A stretch of DNA of 64,000 nt from Megascapheus bottae (GCA_024803745.1 JANJXV010000013.1:930001-994000); one strand, 5' to 3'. Positions 1 to 11,940 are shown, counted from the stretch's first letter. A program made the numbers and translations. The notes: a model not told the origin generated them from the sequence alone.

Positions 1-185
1 ACATAGCTTGCAAAAGACTAACATTATACAAATTGCAATTTAAAGAAAAAGATCTGTAATCAGGTCCTGGTGTTCTTCTTAGTGGAAGAACAGATAACTC
101 ACTGAGTGCACTCATTTCCCTGCAGGCTGTCTCGCATGACTAAAGCACAACACGTTATGAAGCAGTTACAATAGGAATGTTTGAG

Positions 186-424
186 CTAGGCCTTGGTAGT
201 TCAACTCTGTCATCCTAGCTTCTCAGGAGGCTGAGGGCTGAGGATCACAATTTGAAGTCAGCCCAGGAAGGGAAGCCAGTGAGACTCTGACCGCTAATAA
301 ACCAGCAAAATAAGGCCAGAAGTAGAGATGTGGTGCAAGTGGTAGAGTGCTACCCTTGAGCAAAAACTATAAGGAACAGTGTGACCAGGCCCTGAGTTCA
401 TGCCCCAGGACCTACACATTCACA

Positions 425-425
<1 letters not shown>
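186..425 (+). repeat. SINE-B copy with CA tail
   Basis: The head (catcctagcttctcaggagg), the middle (gtgagactctgac) and the ID-like tail (caagtggtagagtgc ... ccctgagttcatgcccc) can be followed throughout. It is diverged. Its 3' end runs straight into the CA microsatellite. Confidence 0.8.

Positions 426-426
<1 letters not shown>

Positions 427-473
<47 letters not shown>
427..473 (+). repeat. (CA)n microsatellite
   Basis: About 23 CA units with one interruption near the start, at the 3' tail of a SINE-B copy. Confidence 0.97.
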
Positions 474-475
<2 letters not shown>

Positions 476-976
476 CACAAAATGTATAGGTCTGAAAGAC
501 ATTACTTTGAAAGAACACAACCAATGAAGCTAAAAGAAAGAAGAAAAATGTGACGTTTTCCCATTAAACATGAAAATTAATGTTTTAATATGTCTAAACA
601 TATATTGAAAATAAGACTTCAATGCCTAGTTCAGACTGCTATTGTTTCCATAGAATATTAAAAATGTCTGAAGTAATACATGAAGTTTGTATAACAGATA
701 GTTATGTCCTCCATTATGAAAGACTCTGCTCAGGTGCTTTCACAGGTTTTAGTACTATTTTAATGTCTGACATTTGTTTTTTTCAGCTTCTTTTACTGTA
801 TCTATACTTTAATTCATTCCACATTACCTCAATTTTTACTAGTATACAAGGACTGCCTTCAAAACACTCCTTTTCTCTCTCAATGCTTTCAAAGCTAAAT
901 TCTGAAATTGCTTTTCTTGGCTACTTCCACATGAAACCCCAACAATGTGTGTCTTCTTGTTTTTTAACTTTAAAAA

Positions 977-1110
977 AGTTTTTATTGTTCAGGTAATGTA
1001 TAGAGGGGTCACAGTTATATTTGCCAGATAGTAGGTACATTACTTCTCATACCCCTTCTTATGTTTTTGTCCCCATTTTCCTCCTCTCACTCCCTCCCAT
1101 CTTGTTTTTT
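977..1110 (-). mobile_element. L1 3' end fragment (older subfamily)
   Basis: The antisense 3' UTR begins 'tttttattgttcaggtaatgtatagagg', which matches the start of the longer copy at 5276. It is cut off by a SINE-A at about 1115. Confidence 0.7.
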
Positions 1111-1114
1111 TGTT

Positions 1115-1313
1115 TGTTTTGCCAGTCCTGGGGCTTGAACTCAGAGCCTGGGCACTATTCTTGGACACTTTTTGCTCAAGGCAAAAAGTGCTCTGCCACT
1201 TGAGCCACAGTACCACTTCCAGCTTTTTCTGTATATGTGGTACCCAGGAACCAAAGCTAGGTCTTTGTGCATCCTGGGCGAGCACTCTACCACTATTCTG
1301 CGCTCCTGGCCCC
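1115..1313 (-). repeat. SINE-A copy
   Basis: It reads 'gccagtcctggggcttgaac' through 'gcgctcctggcccc', the reverse complement of the family. TCTTG before it and CCTTG after it, each followed by a T-rich stretch, may be remains of a target duplication. Confidence 0.85.
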
Positions 1314-1499
1314 TCCTTGTTATTTTTAATGTTGCAATTTTTCTATCACCTTTAGTTATTTAAAGAAAATTTTTTTCTCTCATTCTCTTTGGAGTCATCA
1401 CTGGTGGTTTATATGTTTAGTGTTCTATCAGTATCAAAGTGCATTCCCATTTTCCCACACATTAAACAAGAGAAAAATAATTCTGACTAATGAATTCGG

Positions 1500-1893
1500 A
1501 GTATGTGACTTATAAATTTTGGGAGAGGTGGGGAAAAAGAAGGCAATCGAAAAGGTTACTCTAATTGACATATAATATATGCATGTCTAAAATATCAGGA
1601 TGAAACTCTTTGGTACAACTAATAGCCCTAAAATATAAATGATGGGAAAATAAAATAGGGCTTTGTGAGGGAAAGTGGGAGTAGGGTGGGTAAGTGAGTG
1701 GAGAAGGTGAGTGAGAATGAATACAGTCAAAATAGTTTATCTGCATGAACAAAAATTTAAAAATGAAACCTGTTTTAGATGGTGGGGAAGGAGTAAGAGA
1801 GTGATTTGGAGGTTGAGTGATGGAATTCATTCTATCCATATGTAGGAATGTTGCCATAAACTCCACTTATGCACAACTCATATGCTAATAAAA
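1500..1893 (+). mobile_element. Old rodent-type L1 3' UTR
   Basis: A purine-rich UTR with 'gaaggtgagtgagaatgaat', 'ggaatgttgccataaactcc' and the terminal 'catatgctaataaaa'. It shares its layout with the copy at 31330-31560. The 5' limit is uncertain. Confidence 0.5.
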
Positions 1894-1999
1894 CCCTAGA
1901 AAACATTGTTGGTAATTTTTAAAGTACAGAATGTATGGATTTTTCTTGGAAAAATTTTTGTCATATAAGACACAAGTAATGAATGTTACTGATTTCACT

Positions 2000-2225
2000 T
2001 TTGTACTTGGACAGAGCTTTACTTCAGGGCTTCATACTCTGACTTGGCTTTTTCCACTCAAGGTAGATGCTCTACCCTTTGAAACACAGCTTTATTTCCA
2101 TCTTTTTTCCAAGCTTAATTGGAGAAGAGTCTTGCAGTTTTCTGTCTTATCTGGTTTTGAACCTAGATTCTCAGATAGCCTTCTGAGAAGCTAGTATTGC
2201 AGGTCTGGGCCACCAATATCTGGCC
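2000..2225 (-). repeat. SINE-B copy, diverged
   Basis: The family is still legible as 'tactcagggcttcatactc', 'cactcaaggtagatgctctac' and 'gagaagctagtattgcagg', ending '...tatctggcc'. Confidence 0.75.
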
Positions 2226-2928
2226 TGTTACTGACTCTTGTTCTTTCAAAACAATTTAATGGACACTCCAAATGAGCCATCTCTAGTAAGAAATTTTCTC
2301 TCTCAAATCTGCTTTGATAATAGTCTTTGTTCTCTCTTCAGAGAGAATCATGTTTGTGATTCCATGACACCCCATTATTACAATTCTTAATTCATATTTC
2401 TTATTTTTAATTCCTATTACAAGCTCATGTAAGTATTATATCTCATTTTCTTTTTCATGCCTCCATGTAATCCTTCATTCTTAAAACAAATACTTTGGAT
2501 ACACAGTAAACAGCAGGAGGTAGTCTAGTCATTTGCACAAAAACTACAAGCAAAATAGAGTAGCTGGCTTGAAAGAAACAATAATTATGAAAGGAGATTT
2601 GTAGGACAGTGAATTACTTTCTGTCATGTTCTAAGAGAAGCATGTACATGTCATTTTGAATCAGGCCCACTCTCTAAGCATGTACCCCTGTGAGATCCTG
2701 GGGAAAAGCCCCCTCCATTTGTTTACAGAGTGAGGAAAGGTGTCCCAGATGAGGATACCAGATGAGCTAGAGTTGAGAAGTGTGGTATTACCAGCCAGCA
2801 ATTCACAGTGTACATACACATCAGGATACATGTGACCAAGCATGCCTGGTCAGCAAGTCCAGAAATGATATATGCATCATCAGACCCTATTTTCAGGACA
2901 GAGGAAGTCATTTTACATGTGGGTCCTC

Positions 2929-3166
2929 ATTTTTTTTTTTTTTGTGGGTCATGGGGCTTGAAATCTTGGCCTGCGCTCTGTTCCTCAGCTCTTCAGCTCA
3001 AGGCTGTGGCCCTACCACTTGACCACAGCCCCACTTCCCCTTTTCTAATGATTAATTGGAGATAAGAATTTCAACGTGTTCAGTTCCCTGGTTGGCTTTG
3101 AGCCTTGATCCTCAGATCTCAGCCTCCTGAGTAGCTAGGATTACAGGTGTGAGCCTCTGTGCCTGT
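2929..3166 (-). repeat. SINE-B copy, nearly full length
   Basis: The T12 tract, 'gtgggtcatggggcttgaa', 'ctcttcagctcaaggc', 'attaattggagataagaat' and 'cctgagtagctaggattaca' are all in order. Confidence 0.9.
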
Positions 3167-4100
3167 CTTCCTCATCCTTTTTTGAAGTTGAATTTTGAGT
3201 TTGTTTTACTCTACTGGAAGGAGAAGGTATCTCCAAGACAGAAGTACGTATGGAAAGTAAGGTTGCATTTACCAACAGCTCAAGGATATTGCTAAAACTA
3301 TTTGTTCTCACCTTTTGCATGCAAGAAAATGGCCTGCTACATATTTTCTTTAAACTTCACTAAATTTTATTGTAAGAGAAAATGTTTGACAAATGCCAGG
3401 CATTAGCTACCTTTTTAAAGAAAACACTTAAATAATTATGAACAGGAATATCTAAATGATAAATAATGACCTTCTTGAATTAAATTACCTGAAGGAATTT
3501 TAAAGGTTTTTTTTTTTTTAAAGAAAGCTTAAAGGTTAGCAATGACTAGAGGCAAATTTTAAATGCTTGAAAAGTACAAAGTAGAAGCAATAATAAACAA
3601 TGATTCATAAGAGAAAATAGGCAACTGCTGTTGTTTTGAAGTCAAATTTTTCTAAATTTAACTATGTAAATTCAGAGCTACAGGAAAAGTATTCTAAGTA
3701 GATAAACCTTTTCAAGTTAATTTTATTTAGATAGTAGAAAAACTACCTTTCAGTCTCTATTTTGAATCTGAGCTTCCTCCCCAATGGTGTTTGTTGCCTT
3801 TACAGTATAAACATAATCCATGGTGCCAAGATAGGAACTGAGGTACTGCATATTTAAGAGACAATATGGTGGCTAAAGGGAGATCACTTCATTAGAGCAT
3901 GGAGGTTTCATATTTGAGGTTTATTGGCTTAGACTCCTACCTACTTCAATTACCAGAACTTTTAGGACCAATTCACAGTGATCCAATAACACTTGGAACA
4001 TAATTTTCATATTGTACAATAGAATCAGACTTTTAAAAACATGTCAAAAGGAAGAACAAATGAGAGAGTCTGAAATATTTTGGCAATACAAATGGGTAGT
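3167..4100. other. AT-rich intron, nothing recognised
   Basis: About 0.9 kb of low-GC sequence without a recognisable repeat, conserved motif or open frame of note. Confidence 0.5.
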
Positions 4101-4113
4101 AAAGTTTTTATGT

Positions 4114-4171
4114 TTGCCAGACCTAGGGCTTGAACTCAGGGCCTGGGCACTGTTTCTAAGCTTTTTAATTT

Positions 4172-4231
<60 letters not shown>

Positions 4232-4405
4232 TTGCTACAGGCTAGTGCTGTACAGTTTGAGCCACAGCTCTACTTCCAGCTTTTTGGTGGATTGTTGGAA
4301 GTAAGAGTCTCAATGGATTTTTCTGCCCAGGTTGGCTTTGAAACATAATCTTCATATCTCAGTTTCTTGAGTAGCTAGGCATATAAGACATCAGCACACC
4401 GTGGA
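4114..4405 (-). repeat. SINE-B copy with internal TATC expansion
   Basis: The A-tail side (cctagggcttgaactcaggg) is at 4121-4160 and the ID-like/Alu-like remainder at 4238-4405. A tetranucleotide array separates them inside the element. Confidence 0.85.
4172..4231 (+). repeat. (TATC)n microsatellite
   Basis: About 15 perfect tetranucleotide units lying inside a SINE-B copy. Confidence 0.97.
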
Positions 4406-4690
4406 AGTAAAATTTTAAACTCTAAATTTTAATGTTCTTTCTTTAGGCACTGTATGTGTAGTTTTGTAATTTTTAAGTGTTCTGCCATATTTGCCAGGTA
4501 CTCAAAAATCCTATATGGAGTTTAAAAATTCTTGTAATTTAGTTTATGTGAAAGTCAATTGGTGATGTTAAGGAAGACAATATGTATTTCTAGCTTAAGA
4601 GAATTTCATGATGAACTTACGGGACAATATGCTTTTGCACTTTCTCCTAAGAAATCAGTTAACTAGCTTCAGCAACATTTAACTTAAAAA

Positions 4691-4696
4691 CCTTAC
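4691..4696 (-). promoter_or_regulatory. TYR: Exon 4 splice donor, GTAAGG
   Basis: The minus-strand border TTCAG|GTAAGG is close to the full U1 consensus. Confidence 0.93.
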
Positions 4697-4878
4697 CTGA
4701 ATCTTGTAGGTAGCTATAGTCGTAGCCCAGATCTTTAGATGAAATAAAGAAATCACCATTTCTGTAGAGAGGTATGAAAGGAACCATGTAGGAGTCCCGG
4801 TTATGCCCAATGGGCGCATTGGCTACTGGGTAAACTTCTTGAAGAGGGCGGTGCCTTCGGAGCCACTGTTCGAAAATA
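4697..4878 (-). CDS. TYR: Tyrosinase, coding exon 4
   Basis: This 182-bp exon encodes residues 395-456 (human numbering) of the end of the lumenal catalytic domain. It runs from the last base of S395 through [17 protein letters not shown], then NAPIGHNR and [16 protein letters not shown], to the first base of codon 456. The acceptor reads CTTCTGTAG|TATT and the donor TTCAG|GTAAGG, a strong consensus site. R402, R403, H404, P406, G419, H420, R422 and D448, positions I recall as sites of albinism or temperature-sensitive alleles in human or mouse, all carry the ordinary residue. D423 is as I remember in mouse. V413 (codon GTA) replaces the glutamate I recall at that site. The exon has no copper ligand. 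The transmembrane segment and melanosome-sorting tail belong to exon 5, outside the window to the left. Confidence 0.97.
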
Positions 4879-4895
4879 CTACAGAAGAGATGATT
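4879..4895 (-). promoter_or_regulatory. TYR: Exon 4 splice acceptor
   Basis: The minus strand reads ATCTCTTCTGTAG|TATT, with a short pyrimidine run directly before the AG. Confidence 0.92.
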
Positions 4896-5011
4896 ATCCA
4901 GCCTCAGAAACATGCTTCATAAAGAAATACTTTCAACTCTTAAAATAGGAAGGTATAGATGACATTCCCAGTGTTTACAAATATGCTCTCTTCAAACATT
5001 AAAATTTTCTA

Positions 5012-5110
5012 GGGCCAGGGGTATGGTTCAGGTGGTAGAGCATCTGACTAGCAATAAGTCCTGAGTTCAAGCCCACGTAACACTAAACATCTTTTTTTCA
5101 AAAAAAATTG
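5012..5110 (+). repeat. Monomeric ID-like tRNA-derived SINE
   Basis: 'gggtatggttcaggtggtag' resembles an A-box region and 'gagttcaagccc' a B box, followed by an A/T-rich tail. It lacks the second unit seen in SINE-A. Confidence 0.65.
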
Positions 5111-5261
5111 CTAGATCTTTTCCTGAAAAAGTTCATTCACTTAAAAACAAGTGAGAATAGCTTAGTTTCTTTCTCAAATGAGAGCACTGAAACTTCATTT
5201 AACTAGTCTACAATGTTCAGACAACTATGGGACAAGAGCAATTATTGGTTGCGTGACACTT

Positions 5262-6585
5262 GGGTTTGAATTTATTTATTTATTTAATTTTCAGGGTAAT
5301 GTATAGAGGGGCTACAGTTACACTTGTTAGTGAGTATATGACATTGTTACCCCTTCCCACGTTTTTCTCCCACTTTCCCTCCCTCTCCTCCCTCCCAAGT
5401 TGTAAAGATCATTTTCAACACATGGTCTTGTGAATATCACTGTTACACTGGTTCATCCTTTGTCTTTGTTTCATCATCTTGTTTTTCCCCTTCCCTTCCC
5501 TGATCCAAATAAACAAATAAATGTATATACAATACACTAGATACCAAGTCAGATACAGCAACAACAGAGGTTAAATCCTAAGAGAATAAAGAAAAAAATG
5601 AAAAAAAGAATAAAGGAATAACTTCACCTAGTACATTAAAAACACCAACCACAAAGATAAATCTCTTGTTTCCCTATGCTGGAGTCCATTTCACTTAACC
5701 TCTTCGTATATGGCCATACATACACAGCTTTTGAGCTATTGCATTCCTCTACTAAGAAAATCCTAGACACATACTAATTATTACACATGAGGGAAACCAT
5801 GGATTCTATGTATCTCTGTGTCTGGCTTATTTCACTTAATATGATTTTTTCCAAGTCTTTCCATTTCCTTAGAAGTGGGGCAATGTCAACCTTTCTGAAG
5901 GCAGCATAGAATTCCATTGTGTACAAACAGCACATTTTTCTTGACCCATTCATCTATTGTGGAACATCTGAATTGGTTCCATATCTTAGCTGGGGTAAAT
6001 AATGCTGCAGTGAACATAGTTGTTCTGGTAGTCCTTGTTTGTGGACATTTGGATAAATGCCTGGGAGTGTAATTGCTGGGTTTTGGTCTTGTTTAATCTT
6101 TTGAAGAACCATCTCCCTGCTTTCCAAAGTGATTGAACAAGTTTACACTTCCACCAACAGTGTAGTAGTGTTCCCTTCCAGCCACAGCCCCATCAGCATG
6201 TGTTGTCATAATATTTCTTGATAATGGCCATTCTAACTGGAATCTCAATGCTACTTTGATTCGCATTTCTTTTATGGCCAGAGTTGTTAAGCATTTCTTC
6301 ATATGTCTCTTGGCAATTTATATTTGCTCTTCAGAGAAGTCTCTCTTAAAGACTGTGGCCCACTTTCAGTGGGGTGGCTATTTCTTAGGGAGTATATTTT
6401 TGGGGAATTTAATTTTCTGAGCTGTAGATATATTTTAGATATGAGGCCCTTGTCTGTTGTATAGTTAGTGAAAATCTTCTCCCAGTCTGTGGGTTTCTAT
6501 TTACCTTGCTGGCTACATACTGTACTATACATACAGAACAATGCAGTTTAATGCAGTCCCATTGGTCTATGTCAAATAAAGTTAG
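5262..6585 (-). mobile_element. 5'-truncated L1 (older subfamily)
   Basis: The antisense 3' UTR runs from about 5276 and continues into the ORF2 C-terminal region. The signature 'gccattctaactggaatctc' near 6228 is the antisense of the conserved ...LTPVRMA... block. The minus frame at 6093-6302 is a broken piece of it. Many frameshifts show it is dead. Confidence 0.85.
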
Positions 6586-7050
6586 CACAGAAAAGGAACA
6601 TATAAAACCAAATCAGAAATGTTTGGTAATATGACAATTGTTTTGTTCATATGGGGACTTTCAATTACTTCAACTTCCATCTTATTCTTGAAAAACAGTA
6701 TACTTAATGAGTCTTGATGGCAGATAGCATTTATCCCCAGTGACACATGTTGTAATAATTAGGTTTGGTTTCCAGCTTTTACTAAAGCTAGAATATGAGT
6801 ATATGATTAATATTCAGCCAGTCATATACCCCCATGCCTGACATGAAAATCGGACCTAATGATACAAAGAAGAACATTCTAAACAATGGTAACCACTACA
6901 GCCATATCTAGTTGTCAGGGAAGCAAGAACAGTTCTATCAACAAATGAGTTGATGGCTACTGCCATTTTCCCATGTTACCAGTCTTTGGACTGGTTCCTC
7001 TGTAAATTTGGGAGCTGTTCAATATCTTCTCAAAACATCTTTTTCCTGGA

Positions 7051-8485
7051 GAAGTGGGACTGCATTAAACTGCAAAGCTTCTGTATGGCAAAGGACATAG
7101 CTAGCAAATTAACTAGAAAGCGTACAGAGTGGGAGAAGGTCTTCATCAACCATACAATGGACAAAGGCCTCATATCTACAATATATCAACAGCTCAAAAA
7201 ATTGAATCACTCCAAAACTAATCTCCAAAGAAAGAACAATCCCATTAAAAGATGGGCCAAAGGGGCCGGATGTTTGGCCTAGTGGTAGAGTGCTTGCCTA
7301 GCATACACAAATACCCGGTACCACATACTTAGAAAAAGCCAGAAGTGGTGCTGAAGCTCAAGTGGTAGAGTTCTAGCCTTCAGAAAAAAACCCAAGGACA
7401 GTCCTCAGGCCCTGAGCTTAAGCCCAGAACTGGCAAAAACAAAAACAAAAACAACAAAAAAAGATGGGCCAAAGACTTAAAGAGAGTCTTCTCTGAAGAA
7501 GAAAAAAGAATGGTGTATACACACATGAAGAAATGCTCGATATCTCTGGCCATAAAAGAAATGCAAATCAAAACAACTCTAAGATTCCACCTCACTCCAG
7601 TTAGAATGGCCATGATCAAGAAATCTAATAACAACAGATGCTGTCAGAGATGTGGCCAAGAGGGATCACTACTACACTGTTGGTGGGAGTGCAAACTCAT
7701 TCAACCACTATGGAAAGCAGTATGGCAGTTCCTCAAAAGACTAAACATAGGGCTCCCCTATGACCCAGCAATTCCACTACTTGCCAGTTACCCAATCATC
7801 CAGAAACAAGGACACAGTAAAGCCACTAGCACAACGATGTTCATTGTAACATAGCAAAGATATGGAACCAACCCAGATGCCTCTCAGTTGATGAGTGGAT
7901 CAACAAGATGTGATATTTATACACAATGGAATTCTATGGTGCTGTCAGAAAGAAATACATCCCTCCATTTGTAAGGAAATGGAAAGACTTAGAAAAAAAT
8001 CATATTAAGTGAAGTAAGCCAGACTCAAAGGAACATAAGCTCAATGGTTTCCTTCATTTGTCATAATCAGTAGAAACCTTGGGCTCTCCCAGCAGAGATT
8101 TACAATAGAACAAAATCTAGATACATAAGGACATCTAGAATGACACTAAATGAAAGGACCTCCTGAATATAGAAAAAAAGCCATATAATGAGTGATTGTT
8201 GTCTTTAATGTACTATGTTAACTCTCATCTCTTTTGCTGTCTCTTAGTTATCTCATATTGTTACAGTATTTCATCTTGATATCTGATATATTGTATATAT
8301 GCATGTTTGGTTACTTGAAGTAGGATAGGGAAGGGAGGAAAACAAGATGAGGGGCGGGGGTGGGGGGAGGGAAATGGGGACCAAGACATGAGAAAGGGTA
8401 TCAATGTATGTGAATTAATGCACCTTCTATCTGGTGATAATGTAGCCCTTCTATTAATTACAATAAAAATATATGAAAAAAATAA
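7051..8485 (+). mobile_element. 5'-truncated L1, young subfamily, interrupted by a SINE
   Basis: ORF2 C-terminal coding starts at WDCIKLQSFCMAKDI and continues, after the SINE at 7263-7457, through CSISLAIKEMQIKT, RFHLTPVRMA, LLHCWWECKL and LPYDPAIPLL. The 3' UTR and 'attacaataaaaatatatg' end follow. A stop near 7852 and further lesions make it inactive. Confidence 0.93.
7263..7457 (+). repeat. SINE-A inserted in L1 ORF2
   Basis: A complete copy flanked by the 16-bp duplication aaaagatgggccaaag (7247-7262 and 7458-7473). The flanking L1 sequence joins perfectly when it is removed. Its A-box-like 'tggcctagtgg' is intact. Confidence 0.95.
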
Positions 8486-8515
8486 AATATGCCAGTTTTT
8501 GTTTATTTTCTCTTT

Positions 8516-8750
8516 TTTTCTTTTCTTTTCTGGTGGCATCATATTAGAACTCAGGATTTTATTGTCTTGCATGGCTTCATTATTTGGCTGATGCTCCACC
8601 CTTTGAGTCACCCTTTGAATCTGTTTTTTTTTTCTGCTAGTTATTGTTGTTCTTGGAGTCTCTTCTATCTAGACTGGTTTTGAATTGAGATCATCTTGAT
8701 ATCAGAGTTCTGAGTAGCTAGAATTACAGATGTGAGCCACCATGCCTTGC
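8516..8750 (-). repeat. SINE-B copy, diverged
   Basis: A T/C-rich tail, then 'gagatcatcttgatatcag', 'tgagtagctagaattaca' and 'gtgagccaccatgccttgc'. Confidence 0.8.
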
Positions 8751-9389
8751 AGGCAGTGTTAAGTTTTGTGGAGTGAAATTAAGAGCTCTAATAAAATAGC
8801 TGTACAATTAAGGGATCAAGAAATCCAATGAGAATAGACTAGAATCTCAGGATATGGAAGGAGTTATGGCAATCCATGAAAGGCATTACAAAAAAATGGC
8901 ATAAATTCTTATGCTGAGTAATGAGGCGAAGGAATGTTAGGCAGAAGTGGGAAAGGAAATTCCAAAACATTTTCTTCTGTGTCTCAGCTTTTTCAACTGA
9001 AGAAATTAACAAAAGAAATTTGTGGCTTCAGAAGCCACACATTTTATTCTAGTCTTATAATTTTAAAAATCATCTTTCTATGTTAATTCCTACTGTCCCT
9101 ATTGCAAAAGCACTATTTATTCAATATATGCAATTAAGAAAATGTAAGTAGAGGTGAAGCTATTCAAATGCAATTGTTCTATATAAATTGCTCTGATTTT
9201 GAAATATACATAAATATCATTCCCCAAGTACTTTGTTAAAAAGGAAAATTATATGACAGATGTTTTAAGACACTCTATCCATACAAAATCTTGTTCTGCC
9301 AAGTAGTAAATACATACTTAGTGAAAAAGAAGATCTCTGATAACTCCCTTCATACCCCTGTTACAATTTGACTGGTTTAAAACCAGCCT
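8751..9389. other. Intron, nothing recognised
   Basis: AT-rich sequence without an identifiable repeat or gene. Confidence 0.45.
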
Positions 9390-9671
9390 AGTCCACAATG
9401 AGTAAGGGCTGAAGGCCATCAATTCTTAACATAAGACCAAATGGATTAAACCCTCAATTTACTCACCCACCTTATCAACATTTAAACATGTTTTATTACA
9501 TAGATCAATATGTATCTATGACATACAAACCCTCAGCCTAGTTTTAATTATGTTCCAAAATCTAAGTGCCAGTGATTGTATATAGAGATTTTCTTCTTGA
9601 ATACTTATTTGTTAAACCCTTCACTTGAAATAAGATGTAAAAATCAAGTTAATAAATTCTTTAAAAAAAAA
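9390..9671 (+). mobile_element. L1 3' UTR, family shared with 15815 and 53440
   Basis: 'gtatctatgacatacaaacc' through 'gatgtaaaaatcaagttaat' and a terminal A run match 53440-53600 closely. The 5' limit is uncertain. Confidence 0.65.
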
Positions 9672-9680
9672 CTCTGAACA

Positions 9681-9885
9681 GGACGGGGGCATGGCTGTAC
9701 CTTGCCTTAGCTCCTTCTTATGTTCCCTCTGTTTCCTGTCCACCATGAAGTGAATAGTCTAGGTCACATTTCAACTACCCAGATGCTCTGTCTCACTCCA
9801 GGGCCAGAAACGTGGGCCATGTGAACACCAACTGAAACCACTGAAATGTGAGCCAAATAAATCTCTCTTCCCATAAAAAACAAAC
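9681..9885 (+). mobile_element. MaLR/ORR1-like LTR end, apparently retroposed
   Basis: The text ('caccatgaagtgaatag', 'gtgagccaaataaatctctc') recalls the R/polyadenylation part of rodent MaLR LTRs. AATAAA is followed about 15 bp later by an A run, and ctctgaaca flanks the unit at 9672-9680 and 9886-9894. This looks like an RNA copied by L1 machinery. The family name is from memory. Confidence 0.5.
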
Positions 9886-10982
9886 CTCTGAACAACAACA
9901 AAAAAGTATTAATCTTCAGTGCACTCTATTGAAGTTCTTACCTTTCATTAGTCTCATCAGTATCTAAAATGCTAAACATTACAATACAAATGTAGAACTT
10001 AGATAAGCACACTGACATTTTTGAGGGAAAAACTTACAAATGATTTATTTGCGCTGTATCTGGAGAGTTTCCTGTAAATTTAGTCAACAGTGAAATTCAC
10101 AGGAGAGGAATAAAGAAAAACATAAAAGGTGATCATCGGCAGAAATATTAAGAAATGTGCTCTGTAAATAATACTGGCTTGGGATGTCTCGTTTCAAGTC
10201 TGAAATGTGAAGGCCTTGCTTATACTCATCGTTATGATAACAAAAAGACAAAGAAAAAAATCCACAACCCCTCAAGGGCCCAAGAGACCACTGAGATTGT
10301 GGAGCAAAGTGTGAACGCTAGCACTGCAGAGGTGAGTGTATTTTAAAAAGCATAGTGCTAATAAGGTCCTGCAGTTGTTGAGAGATTCCTTTATGCATAT
10401 TACATCCAGAAACTCCACAAGATCTTCATAAAGAAAACCCAAGAAGAATTCTGGCCTGACTATGTCCAGAGCAGAGATAGGGCAAATATGTTTAGAAAGT
10501 AGATCAATCATTAGGAAGTATCTCTAGAAACTCCTCCAGAGAAAGGTTTTACCAATCAATGGACATGACCACCAGGACCTTATTCCAGGTGAAAGGAAGG
10601 AGTTTTATTCCATTGACTCTTCCTCCATGCATCATCTAGGAGAAAGTATGCTGATTCTGGGCCCCAGAGTTCAATAGATTCGATTAGGAGGCTTCGGTCA
10701 CAGAGCAAAGGATCCAGTGAGAAGGGGAGGGAATGGCAAAGACTAAAACACTGATTTTATCAGAGTATTTCACAAGGCCTCCACTTTCTCCACCCCACTA
10801 CTGGAGCTCCCATGCAGCCATGGAATGCAGGCAGAAAGCTGAAGACACCATGGGAGAAAGAGTGTACAGATTTAGGAAAAAGTATCAGGGATGCACAAAA
10901 CCTAGATAGGGAACAAAAATCAGACACAAGGCAAGATGAGGCCTTTGACAGCTGTAGCAACATTATAGCCTTGTTTCTTAAC

Positions 10983-11102
10983 TTCTAGAAAATGGAAAGT
11001 GGGGCTTGGCTCAGGGGTAGGTCGGTGGCCTTGAGCTGAAGAGCTTAGGGACAGTGTCCAGGCCCTGTTTAAGCCCCAGGACCCCTCCACACACACAAAA
11101 AG
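10983..11102 (+). repeat. SINE-B, 3' part only
   Basis: 'agtggggcttggctcagggg' then 'ccttgagctgaagagctta' and 'caggccctgtttaagcccc'. The Alu-like head is missing. Confidence 0.75.
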
Positions 11103-11745
11103 AAACTAATATCAAATCCTCAAATTAATTCCTTGTTTACTTTACTTCTATTCTTAGAATTTAGTCAACATGGATTCAATTCAAATAAGAAACAAAATAC
11201 ATGGCATGTCAAAAGGCAAGGCTATGAATAAAGAGACAATATATATAACTATCAGAACTCAAATGAAACGTAATTTGTTATTTTGGAATCACCAACATGG
11301 AGTTTTTAAAATTCCCTATGATTCATATTTTAAGGGATCTAATGGAGAACTTTAGAAACCTATATGAACAGACATACAATTTAAACAGATAGGTGAAAAC
11401 TCTAAGAAAAAAATCCATGGAAATTCTAGAGATCATACCTCAAGAGAGATAAATGTCTTTAACAAGTTTCAGACTTGAGTAGCTCAAAAAAATGTAAATT
11501 TGAAGATTAGTCAGCAAAAAATTAATTGTCCTCAGCAGAATCATGGTTACAGGCCAGTGAAGGCAACATGTTGTAAGTCCCCATCTCAAGAAGCAAAGCT
11601 GAGCATGGGCGGAGTCAACTGAACTATTCAGTGACCAAGGCTGGAATAGTCTGAAGTATAAAAGAAATGATGATATGGTGAATAACTCAAATCATAGTGT
11701 ATGTGTCCATACGAATGAATAAATACATAGAGAATGTATTTGTCT
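11103..11745. other. Intron, nothing recognised
   Basis: No gene. A short open frame at 11170-11355 has no recognisable motif. Confidence 0.4.
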
Positions 11746-11749
11746 TTTT

Positions 11750-11940
11750 AAATATTGTTATTGTAAGGTTGATGCACAGAGGGATTATAATTACCTTTCC
11801 TCAGGTAATGAATAATGAGTACAATTCTTTTTGAACCAAGTCTCCCCTTCCATCCTCTTTTGCATTTTTTCCTTCCATCCCCACCCACAAGATATTGAGT
11901 TAAAACATTTACATCTTGCATAAAGAAGACTTCCAAATAA
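11750..11940 (-). mobile_element. Old L1 3' UTR remnant
   Basis: 'tattgtaaggttgatgcaca' followed by a C/T-rich UTR ('tccccacccacaagatattg') resembles, in degraded form, the copies at 37062 and 53749. Confidence 0.45.

Larger units (their letters stand above)
1..4696 (-). other. TYR: TYR intron 4 (5' part, continues beyond the left edge)
   Basis: The sequence downstream of exon 4 in gene sense shows no exon 5: I see no transmembrane segment or di-leucine-type tail coding on the minus strand. It holds L1 3' ends, five SINE copies, and CA and TATC microsatellites. The 3167-4100 stretch is AT-rich with nothing recognised. Confidence 0.9.

Noticed and set aside
622..996. 124-codon plus-strand frame
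   Set aside because: AT-rich chance frame running into an L1 3' end.
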